DNA from: Prevotella sp. UBA6447
Lineage (GTDB): Bacteria; Bacteroidota; Bacteroidia; Bacteroidales; Bacteroidaceae
Length of the DNA stretch: 28,441 bases
Assembly: GCA_002437115.1 (NCBI GenBank)
Contig: DJOD01000009.1
Location: 1 to 28,441 of the forward strand
Direction of reading: 5' to 3'
Of the stretch, positions 1 to 6,578 are shown in pieces. Under the pieces are notes generated by a model that ran no database searches, was not told where the DNA came from, and saw nothing but the letters and a program-made list of their open reading frames with translations. The stretch's first letter is position 1. Every line of letters begins with the position of its first letter. The position numbers were made by a program, and so were the translations under genes.

Positions 1-1
1 A

Positions 2-73
2 AGACGGCTGATTTCGGATGGTTACATAGAAGAATATGCTTGTCTGCAAAAAAATAATAGCTTAAATCTTTGA
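2..73 (+). CDS. C-terminal tail of an unidentified upstream gene (partial)
   Basis: An open frame enters from the left edge and ends at a TGA at 71-73. The visible residues include LISDGYIEEYACLQ followed by NNSLNL. The LISDGYIEEY stretch resembles the end of a winged-helix or ATPase-type protein, but too little is present to name a family. The last codons overlap the first unit of the 21-bp repeat that follows. Past the TGA the same frame stays open to another TGA at 239-241, which is unusual. The reading frame choice rests only on its being open to the edge, so the call is weak. Confidence 0.35.
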   Translation, partial: RRLISDGYIEEYACLQKNNSLNL

Positions 74-133
74 AATAATTGCTTAAATTTGGAAAATAAT
101 AGCTATTATTCCCGAAATTTAAGCTGTTATTTT
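53..133. repeat. 21-bp phased repeat cluster with a palindrome
   Basis: Three copies starting AATAAT(A/T)GCT begin at 53, 74 and 95, exactly 21 bp apart. The third copy becomes the perfect 16-bp palindrome AATAATAGCTATTATT (95-110). A fourth, inverted copy follows at about 114-133; its reverse complement reads AAAATAACAGCTTAAATTTC. The block is very AT-rich compared with the rest of the window. In the frame of the upstream tail each unit is seven codons (NNSLNL-stop, NNCLNLE, NNSYYSR, NLSCYF). It may be a coding repeat, a protein-binding array or an element end; the sequence alone does not decide. Confidence 0.6.
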
Positions 134-279
134 GTACGTTTTCTATGGGGCTGGTTTACAGCTCGTTACGCAACAGGCTTGTTCGCGTGTGTAGGCCACT
201 TTCCGGCGACGATTCCTTGTGCTTTTCTTGGCGAAGGCTGATACCGTAGAATCTTCTCAAGGACAAAGAGAAACATTCG
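134..279. other. Spacer with no recognised feature
   Basis: Between the AT-rich repeat cluster and the promoter I see no start codon with a convincing gene and no strong hairpin. One plus-strand frame continuing from the upstream tail stays open to a TGA at 239-241, but without support for being translated. Confidence 0.5.
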
Positions 280-311
280 TTTGGCTGTTTCGCAAATAAA
301 TATTAATTTTG
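280..311 (+). promoter_or_regulatory. Bacteroidetes-type promoter of the thiamine uptake operon
   Basis: TTTG at 280-283 (-33 element) and TAATTTTG at 304-311 (-7 element, consensus TAnnTTTG) are separated by 20 bp, the preferred spacing for the Bacteroidetes primary sigma factor. Transcription should begin near 316, about 18 nt before the first paired base of the TPP riboswitch. Confidence 0.8.
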
Positions 312-333
312 CACCTGGATGGCAGACAGTCAT

Positions 334-428
334 CTAAGGGGGTGCCCGGACAGTTGCCCGGTGCTGAGAACATACCCAAAAGCCTGATCCGGATAATGCC
401 GGCGTAGGTAAAAGGATTTTCCCTTTAG
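334..428 (+). promoter_or_regulatory. TPP riboswitch (THI element)
   Basis: The conserved TPP-aptamer elements are all present: GGGTGC-like bases near 340, CTGAGA at 364-369, ACCC near 374, and the long conserved block around 382-408 reading CCTGATCCGGATAATGCC then GGCGTAGG. P1 closes between CTAAGGGG (334-341) and CCCTTTAG (421-428), eight pairs including one G-U. It lies between a strong promoter and a receptor gene whose start is 31 nt beyond P1. Thiamine pyrophosphate binding should reduce expression of the downstream uptake genes. No clear rho-independent terminator follows P1, so control of translation is more likely than attenuation (inference). Confidence 0.95.
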
Positions 429-459
429 TCGTAATTTTTTCTTTTAATAGATTGTATCA

Positions 460-2841
460 ATGAAACAGCTGATTAGTGGTGCGTCGCTGGCGCTGGCCTT
501 GGCAGGAATGTTGCCCACCCAGGCTCAGGCTCAGGCGGTGAGCGACTCGCTGAAGCGGGCAACCCTTCAGGAGGTTGTCGTCAAGGGAGTGCGAGCACGG
601 CAGGATGCTCCGTTTGCGGTGGCAAACATCAAGAAACAGGATCTCAACAATTTTAGTAAGACGGGGCGCGAGTTGCCTTTCCTCTTTGCCAATACCCCTG
701 GCGTGCTGGCATGGGGCGAGAACGGGCTTGGCACGGGTACCGTCTATATGCGCATCCGTGGCGCAGCGGGGAGCCGTATCAATGTGACGCTCGATGGCGT
801 GGCACTCAACTCGCCTGAGGACCAGACCGTGTTCTGGGCTAACATGAATTCATACGGCTCACTGCTTGGCTCTGCACAGATCCAGCGTGGAATAGGCACG
901 TCGACCAATGGCGATGGTGCCTTTGGCGGATCAATCTCGCTGGCCACAGCCGCACCAAGTATCAAGCCCTCATTGGAGGTGACTGGTTCTTGTGGGTCAT
1001 ACAACACCTATAATACAGGTCTCAACTTCTCGACCGGCCTGCTCTTCGACCGCCTCATCTTCGACGGTGCCTTCCATCACACGGGTACCGACGGGTACAT
1101 CCATGGAACGGCTGGCAACAGTGGCTCGTTTTATGGGGGGCTTACTTGGCTGGGCGATAATTTCCAGATTCGCTACAAGAACATTGGCAATTATGAGCAC
1201 ACGGGTCAGGCTTGGAATGGCGTGACCGCTGGTAACGACGATGCCACGCTCATGGACCAAGGCATACGCACCTACAAAGACATGTATGAGCATGGCCTGG
1301 GACGGTTCAATTCGCTGTATGAAGGATTGGTGTTCGATGAGAAAAACTGGGAGTTTCCCCAGGACAAGGCTGGCAACTTCCAGACCCAGCGTTATAAGCT
1401 CGACAACGGTTCCCTTTGGGACAAGACAACCGATAACTTCACTCAGAATCACAACATTCTGAGCTTCTCCTGGCAGCCTTCTGCCCACTGGACGCACAAC
1501 GGTGCTGTGCACTACACCTACGGCTACGGCTACTACAAGGAGTTCCGCCCCAACAACAAGTTCTCCAAGTTTGGCATCTATGCCACCGATGCTGACGGCA
1601 ACTTTGTGAAGTACAGTGACTTCATCCGCCGAAAGGGGTTGACGCAGCATACCTATGGCGTGGTCTACAACGTCAACTACAAGGACAAGGATTGGGATTT
1701 CGTGGGAGGTGTGAACCTGCAGCAGTTCCGTGGCAACCACTTCGGTTATCTCGACTACATCTCCACGCGTACGGGTTATGCCAACCTTGTGAAACCCTTC
1801 ACGGGCAACCAGTATTACAACTCTGATGCCCACAAGTTCGACTACTCGGCCTTCCTGAAGGCCACAGAGCACATCACGTCGTGGTGGGACGTGTTCCTCG
1901 ACCTGCAGTATCGTCACGTCCACTACAAGACATCGGGTCTCAACGACAAGTTCTACGAGAATGCTGACGGCACCTATCACAACCAAGCCCTCAACATCCA
2001 TGAGGACTACAACTTCTTCAATCCCAAGGCTGGCTTCAACTTTCACATTGGCAACCATCGCGCTTATGTCTCAGTTGCCTATGCGGGTCGTGAGCCCGAG
2101 CGCAACAACTTCACCGATAATGGTTCTTATCCTGCTCCCAAGGCCGAGCACCTCACCGACACGGAGCTGGGATATGAGTATGACGGTGGCAACTGGCATG
2201 CAGGGGTGAACCTTTACTATATGGACTATAAGAACCAGTTTGTGCAGACGGGCCAGCAGAGCGACATCGGCGAGAACCTTACGACCAATATCGACAAGAG
2301 CTACCGCATGGGAGCTGAGGTGACGGCCGATTGGAGCCCGTTGACATGGCTTACCATGGCTGGCAACGCCTCTCTTTCACAGAACCGCATCAAGGACTTC
2401 ACCGAGTGCGTGGAGGATTGGGGTGCAAAGTCAGGCTATCGCACCGTCCATTACGATAAGTCAACCCTGTCATTCTCGCCGTCGGTTATCCTCAATGGCT
2501 TTGCCAATTTCCACTATCGTGGGTTCCAGGCCGTGTGGCACACCAACTTCGTGAGCCGACAATATCTCGACAACACCGAGAGCAAGGAGCGCTCGCTTCC
2601 TTGCTTCTCGCAGAGTGACCTCAACATGAGTTATACCTTGCCCGTAAAGCAGGTGATGAAGGAGGTGGTGTTCGGCCTCAGCATGAACAACCTCTTCGAC
2701 CGTCACTATGCTGCCAGCGGCTGGGTCTACTCAGCTTACCAGAAAGCCACCGATGCTGACGACGCTCCTCGTTACTATCAGATAGGCTTCATCCCCATGG
2801 CTGGCTTCACCATGATGGGCAACATCACATTGAGATTCTAA
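460..2841 (+). CDS. TonB-dependent outer-membrane receptor, probable thiamine transporter (OMP-thi type)
   Basis: This 793-residue outer-membrane beta-barrel probably imports thiamine or its phosphates using TonB energy. A signal peptide (about residues 1-25, ending AQAQA) is followed by a TonB-box-like LQEVVVKG near residue 37 and a plug domain to about residue 165, with the typical MRIRGAAGSRINVTLDGV and AFGGSISLAT segments. The rest is a Tyr/Asn/Trp-rich 22-strand-type barrel ending in ITLRF with the usual terminal Phe. There is no N-terminal carboxypeptidase-regulatory domain, unlike SusC proteins. Substrate is inferred from the TPP riboswitch directly upstream and the PnuT-like gene downstream, an arrangement known in Bacteroides thiamine salvage. 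The ATG at 460 fits the signal peptide. Confidence 0.88.
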   Translation: MKQLISGASLALALAGMLPTQAQAQAVSDSLKRATLQEVVVKGVRARQDAPFAVANIKKQDLNNFSKTGRELPFLFANTPGVLAWGENGLGTGTVYMRIRGAAGSRINVTLDGVALNSPEDQTVFWANMNSYGSLLGSAQIQRGIGTSTNGDGAFGGSISLATAAPSIKPSLEVTGSCGSYNTYNTGLNFSTGLLFDRLIFDGAFHHTGTDGYIHGTAGNSGSFYGGLTWLGDNFQIRYKNIGNYEHTGQAWNGVTAGNDDATLMDQGIRTYKDMYEHGLGRFNSLYEGLVFDEKNWEFPQDKAGNFQTQRYKLDNGSLWDKTTDNFTQNHNILSFSWQPSAHWTHNGAVHYTYGYGYYKEFRPNNKFSKFGIYATDADGNFVKYSDFIRRKGLTQHTYGVVYNVNYKDKDWDFVGGVNLQQFRGNHFGYLDYISTRTGYANLVKPFTGNQYYNSDAHKFDYSAFLKATEHITSWWDVFLDLQYRHVHYKTSGLNDKFYENADGTYHNQALNIHEDYNFFNPKAGFNFHIGNHRAYVSVAYAGREPERNNFTDNGSYPAPKAEHLTDTELGYEYDGGNWHAGVNLYYMDYKNQFVQTGQQSDIGENLTTNIDKSYRMGAEVTADWSPLTWLTMAGNASLSQNRIKDFTECVEDWGAKSGYRTVHYDKSTLSFSPSVILNGFANFHYRGFQAVWHTNFVSRQYLDNTESKERSLPCFSQSDLNMSYTLPVKQVMKEVVFGLSMNNLFDRHYAASGWVYSAYQKATDADDAPRYYQIGFIPMAGFTMMGNITLRF

Positions 2842-2887
2842 GCAGACTTATGCCTTCCCCTGTGGAGGGCGGCGCAAAATGAACAAC

Positions 2888-2933
2888 AAAAGCACACAAC
2901 AGTGGGACAGAACTCCGTGTTGTGTGCTTTTTT
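2888..2933 (+). terminator. Intrinsic terminator-like hairpin between receptor and pnuT
   Basis: A perfect 14-bp inverted repeat pairs AAAAGCACACAACA (2888-2901) with TGTTGTGTGCTTTT (2918-2931) around a 16-nt loop and runs into a T tract ending at 2933. It lies between two genes expected to be one operon and ends 13 nt before the pnuT start, so it may be a partial terminator that lowers pnuT expression relative to the receptor, or a site for RNA processing. Confidence 0.8.
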
Positions 2934-2946
2934 GACAGATAACACC

Positions 2947-3549
2947 ATGCAAGATTTTTTGATTACCCATTGGCTCGACATTACTACCACGTTGCTTGGC
3001 TTGGCTTATATCCTGTTGGAGTATAAGGCCAGTGTGTGGCTTTGGCTTGTGGGATTTGTGATGCAGGCCATGGACATAGTGCTCTATTACCAGAAAGGAC
3101 TTTATGCCGACTGCGGCATGGAATTCTACTATATTGCGATGACCGTCTATGGCGTGTGGGCTTGGAAGTATGGCAAGAAGCGGGGCCAAGCCGCCAGCGA
3201 GCAGCTGCCCGTCACCCATTTCAAGCGAAGTCTTATCCTTCCCTGGGCGTTGGCCACGATTGTCATATGGGGCGTGCTTTGGTTTTGGCTTGTCCAGGTG
3301 GGCTCCACGGTGCCCGTGGCCGATGCCTTTACCACAGCACTCAGCTTTGTTGGTATATGGGCCTTGGCACGCAAGTACCTCGAACAGTGGCTCATCTGGA
3401 TTGTCGTGGACGTAGTAACTTGCATTCTCTATTTCTATAAGGGCATACCGTTCAAGGCATCTCTTTATGGCCTCTATGTTGTCATAGCGGTCATGGGCTA
3501 CATCAAGTGGAAGCGGAGCATGAAGCTGTCGGCACCCGATGGATGCTGA
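2947..3549 (+). CDS. pnuT: PnuC/PnuT-family transporter, probable thiamine uptake (PnuT)
   Basis: A 200-residue inner-membrane protein of the PnuC family, which carries vitamins by facilitated diffusion with trapping by phosphorylation. About seven hydrophobic segments are visible, with aromatic-rich PnuC features such as YILLEYKASVWLW, a W-x-x-W pattern in EQWLIWIVVDVV and a C-terminal LYGLYVVIAVMGYIKWK segment. Thiamine specificity is inferred from the upstream TPP riboswitch and receptor. I chose the ATG at 2947 because an alternative in-frame start at 2902 would lie in the loop of the hairpin and add a non-family leader. The thiamine pyrophosphokinase gene that often accompanies this pair in Bacteroides is not next to it here; the following gene is convergent. 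Confidence 0.85.
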   Translation: MQDFLITHWLDITTTLLGLAYILLEYKASVWLWLVGFVMQAMDIVLYYQKGLYADCGMEFYYIAMTVYGVWAWKYGKKRGQAASEQLPVTHFKRSLILPWALATIVIWGVLWFWLVQVGSTVPVADAFTTALSFVGIWALARKYLEQWLIWIVVDVVTCILYFYKGIPFKASLYGLYVVIAVMGYIKWKRSMKLSAPDGC

Positions 3550-3577
3550 GGCAGGACGGAGCGTCACCAGACAAGTA

Positions 3578-3613
3578 AAAGGGGGCGTGCCACAATTGCG
3601 GCACGCCCCCTTT
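3578..3613. terminator. Bidirectional terminator between pnuT and the mutarotase gene
   Basis: A perfect 14-bp GC-rich stem pairs AAAGGGGGCGTGCC (3578-3591) with GGCACGCCCCCTTT (3600-3613) around an 8-nt loop. The A and T runs at the ends make it usable from both strands, as expected between convergent genes. Weaker inverted repeats follow on the mutarotase side: CTTGTCA/TGACAAG at 3626-3649 and AAGCC/GGCTT at 3647-3659. Confidence 0.85.
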
Positions 3614-3676
3614 GCGTGATGTTTTCTTGTCATGTGAGCGAGTGACAAGCCAGCGGCTTGCGTGCCTCGCGAATGG

Positions 3677-4000
3677 TCAGTCCATGTGGAACAGCTCCTC
3701 GAGCGGGACGCTCACGGGCGAGTTGTCCTGGTTGGTGTCCATGATGTCAGCCATCATGTCCCACCACTTTTGCGTGATGGGGTCTGTGTGGCTGTTGTCT
3801 TGCGTGTTCACGTCCTTGGTACATTCCTGGTATGCAAAGAGCAGGTTTGTTTCCTTGTCCCAGTATATGCTGTAGTTTTGCACGCCCTGTTCTTCCTTCA
3901 TCATCTTCACCAGCTCAGGCCAGATGGCCGCGTGCCGACGGGCATATTCTTTCTCGTAGCCTGGCTTCAGATACATTTTGAAAGCAAAACGTTTGATCAT
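3677..4000 (-). CDS. rhaM: L-rhamnose mutarotase
   Basis: A 107-residue member of the RhaM family (usual length about 104), which interconverts alpha and beta anomers of L-rhamnose in the cytoplasm before isomerisation. Family features seen are the N-terminal KRFAFKMYLKPG, the R-R-H-A-A-I-W-P segment (His23, Trp27) after Tyr19, the S-I-Y-W-D strand, the paired Trp79-Trp80 and the C-terminal PLEELFHMD that matches the family ending. It begins 26 bp downstream of the GH51 gene on the same strand and is probably co-transcribed with it. The other rhamnose catabolic genes (isomerase, kinase, aldolase) are not in the window. Confidence 0.9.
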   Translation of the reverse strand: MIKRFAFKMYLKPGYEKEYARRHAAIWPELVKMMKEEQGVQNYSIYWDKETNLLFAYQECTKDVNTQDNSHTDPITQKWWDMMADIMDTNQDNSPVSVPLEELFHMD

Positions 4001-4026
4001 AGTCTATTGTTTTTGGTAGGATTGGT

Positions 4027-6444
4027 TTACTTGATGCGCACGATGTTGAGCGAGTTGGCCGGGATGTCGAGCGTCACGCCATTGGCATCGGGGCTCACTT
4101 GTTCCTCGGTCGGGATGACGTTGGTCCGTTGTTGCAGTGTGTTTTCTGACGTGCCCTTCTCGCCGGTTAGGCGTATCACGCGTCCTGTGGAACTCTTGTG
4201 GTTCTTCAAGTTGATGCGGGCCGTGGTTGCTTGGTTGCTGGTGTTCACCAGTTTCACGATGTACTCGCCCGTCGCCTCGTCGTAGGTGGCGTTTGAGTAG
4301 AAGTTTGCGAATGTGCTTGGCTTCAGCTTGGCGGCGAAAAGCTGCTTTCCGTCAAGGCTCGCGTAAATGCTGTCGCCCTTCACGTGAAGTTCCACGTCAT
4401 ACCATCGGCCTTCCTCCACATGGCCTTGTGTGGCTGCAATCTGAGTCTTGCTTCCGTCGGTCACTTGCTCAATGGCGTGCTGGCTGTTGCCCCAACCGCC
4501 GAGGTTCAACCAGCAATAGTTGTCATCGTCCACGTAGTTGAACACGACCAGGAACCCTTCGTTGCCCTTGTCCTTGCGAGCGCGCACCTTGTAAGTGTAC
4601 TCGTTTGAGGAGAAGAGCTTGTCGTTGAGCTTGATAGAGCCTTCCTCCCATGAAGTTTGCTTCACCACATTCCCGTCCTTTTGCCATTGTCCTTTCAACT
4701 CTGCCTTGACGACAGGCTTGCTGCTCGCTTTGTTTTCCAGGGTGAGCTCTTTTTCCTCAAAGCTGGCGTTGGTGCCCCATGTGCCTACTCCGACGGCGCA
4801 CGTTGTTGGTTTCATCTTCACTTCATCGGGATTCTTTGTGTACGGGTTGTTTTGTGTAACGGTCATGATGCGTGTGCCCACGTTGTTGGCCATTATGCGC
4901 TGCACGTAGTAAGAGGGTGTCCCCAGTGCGCGTGTTGCGTCGAACTGGATCATGTCGGGGCGCCATCTCAAATTGTTGACATTGGCGAAGATGGGCGCGT
5001 AGCTGGCCATTTTCACGATGTCGGAGTTGTTTTCCAGCCCCATCATGTAGACCGCCTCGCCCAGTGCGGCGTTGAGGTTGCCCACGTTGCCGAAGCCTTG
5101 TGTCACCGCGTATTCGCCCACATAGATGCTGGGGCCTTGGCGATCGTAGGTGTCATACTTGTGGAAGTTGTTGGCAAACCATTCCGGTGTGCGGTAATAA
5201 TGCTCGTCGATGAGCTCCACTTTTTCCTTCGAGTCCCATGTGGGGTTGTCTGTTCCCCATGAGGCCACGTTGCCGATGATGTGCATGTTCGGGTATTTGG
5301 CCAGCACGGCATCGCGGAAGAGCTGGTAGCGCTTATAGTAGTTGTCGCTCTGTTCTTTGGGGTTTGGCTGGTTGTTCTCATTCCCAATCTCAAGGTATTC
5401 GATGTTGAACGGTGCTGGGTGGCCGTTTTTGGCGCGTATAGCGCCATACTTGGAAGTCACAGGACCGTTGGCATACTCCAAGGCGTTCAAAGTCTCGTCA
5501 ATCCAAGGCTGAATCGAGTCGACTGGTGTGAAACCTCCGTGCCAGATGCCCACGTTGACCACATAGAGCGGCTTTGAACCGAGATCTTCGGCCAGTTGCA
5601 GGTATTCGTGGAAGCCAATGCCGTCTGTGGTGCGGTAGCCCCAGTTGACGTTCCAGTGCCCTGTGCGCTCTTCGATGGGGCCGATGGTGCGTTCCCAGCG
5701 GAAGGCATTGTCGGGGCTCTTCTTGCCTTCCACAAAGCAACCGCCTGGGAAACGGAAGAATTTCGGGTGAAGGTCGTAGAGCATGGAGGCCAAGTCGGGG
5801 CGCATGCCGTTCTCGCGGTTATTGAATGTGGGAGGCATGAGGCTCACCACATCGAAGTCGAGCTTACCTTTCCCTGTGCTCTCAAACCACAACAGGGCCT
5901 TCGGGTGGTTAGTGCTGCTTGTCATTGTGGCCTCATACTTGGTCCACTTGTTCGAGAACTGCTTGCCCTCAAATTCGGCTTGGGCAAACTCCATGCGACC
6001 GCAGCCGCAGCCGATGAATGCCTTGAGCTTTCCCTTGAGCTTTCCCTTTGCCCAGAACGACAGCTTGTAAGTTCGCCCCTGCACGGCAGGTATGCCCCAG
6101 TAGCCGTCGTTGTTGAAGCCGTCGCCTGCGCCGTTGAAGGTCACCTCGAGGGCTTTTCCCTGGGCCTTGTTGAGCAATCCCTTGTTCAACAGTTGCAAGG
6201 TGGCGTTGCCCTTGGCTTTCCAGTGTTCAGGCTTTTCGTCGTTGTCCTCAAAGCTCCGGTTGCGTATGAGTTCAGCGTAAAGGCCTCCATCAGCGGCATG
6301 GTTGATGTCTTCGTAGAAAATTCCATACAGCATGGGCGACACCGGCTTGCCTTTTTGCGCGGCATCCATGTCAATGGTCACTTGCGACGATGCTCCCAAG
6401 GCGCTTAGGAGCAAAGTGGAAAGTGCAATAGTTCTTGCTTTCAT
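4027..6444 (-). CDS. Secreted GH51 alpha-L-arabinofuranosidase
   Basis: An 805-residue glycoside hydrolase family 51 enzyme that should release terminal alpha-L-arabinofuranose from arabinan, arabinoxylan or pectin side chains. A signal peptide occupies about residues 1-20 with no lipobox Cys, so it is likely periplasmic. The family opening MLYGIFYEDINHAADGG is followed by a CBM4/9-like beta-sandwich (about 72-203), then the TIM barrel. The acid/base is Glu356 in LEIGNEN and the nucleophile Glu444 in YVGEYA. The C-terminal beta-domain begins after about residue 480 and is interrupted by a concanavalin-like insert (about 555-710) before the family end resumes at NFYSNATYDEATGEYIVKLVN. It is the first gene of a two-gene unit with rhaM. 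Confidence 0.93.
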   Translation of the reverse strand: MKARTIALSTLLLSALGASSQVTIDMDAAQKGKPVSPMLYGIFYEDINHAADGGLYAELIRNRSFEDNDEKPEHWKAKGNATLQLLNKGLLNKAQGKALEVTFNGAGDGFNNDGYWGIPAVQGRTYKLSFWAKGKLKGKLKAFIGCGCGRMEFAQAEFEGKQFSNKWTKYEATMTSSTNHPKALLWFESTGKGKLDFDVVSLMPPTFNNRENGMRPDLASMLYDLHPKFFRFPGGCFVEGKKSPDNAFRWERTIGPIEERTGHWNVNWGYRTTDGIGFHEYLQLAEDLGSKPLYVVNVGIWHGGFTPVDSIQPWIDETLNALEYANGPVTSKYGAIRAKNGHPAPFNIEYLEIGNENNQPNPKEQSDNYYKRYQLFRDAVLAKYPNMHIIGNVASWGTDNPTWDSKEKVELIDEHYYRTPEWFANNFHKYDTYDRQGPSIYVGEYAVTQGFGNVGNLNAALGEAVYMMGLENNSDIVKMASYAPIFANVNNLRWRPDMIQFDATRALGTPSYYVQRIMANNVGTRIMTVTQNNPYTKNPDEVKMKPTTCAVGVGTWGTNASFEEKELTLENKASSKPVVKAELKGQWQKDGNVVKQTSWEEGSIKLNDKLFSSNEYTYKVRARKDKGNEGFLVVFNYVDDDNYCWLNLGGWGNSQHAIEQVTDGSKTQIAATQGHVEEGRWYDVELHVKGDSIYASLDGKQLFAAKLKPSTFANFYSNATYDEATGEYIVKLVNTSNQATTARINLKNHKSSTGRVIRLTGEKGTSENTLQQRTNVIPTEEQVSPDANGVTLDIPANSLNIVRIK

Positions 6445-6499
6445 AATTGAATTTTGTATAGTTATTATAGTTTAAAAATAGTTCTCAAGGAATCAGAGG

Positions 6500-6507
6500 C
6501 AAATATA
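6500..6507 (-). promoter_or_regulatory. -7 promoter element for the GH51-rhaM unit
   Basis: On the minus strand this reads TATATTTG, matching TAnnTTTG. Transcription would start near 6495, giving a leader of about 50 nt before the ATG at 6444. No TTTG is found at the usual -33 distance, so activation by a regulator is possible (inference). Confidence 0.55.
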
Positions 6508-6561
6508 CACTTTATTCTTTGCTTTTTTATGTTTATTACAAAGATTAACAAAAAATAGACG

Positions 6562-6569
6562 TAACTTTG
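6562..6569 (+). promoter_or_regulatory. -7 promoter element immediately upstream of the second receptor
   Basis: TAACTTTG matches the Bacteroidetes -7 consensus TAnnTTTG. Its last base is only 9 nt before the ATG at 6579, so the mRNA would have almost no leader. No TTTG lies 19-21 bp upstream. Confidence 0.55.
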
Positions 6570-6578
6570 CGAGCGATT

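Noticed and set aside
997..2058. Minus-strand 353-codon frame inside the thiamine receptor gene
   Set aside because: Its Val- and Leu-rich composition mirrors the receptor's codon usage and no domain is seen.
6445..6578. Cobalamin riboswitch upstream of the BtuB-like receptor
   Set aside because: The gap is only 134 bp, is mostly AT-rich, contains two divergent -7 boxes and shows no B12-box motif.
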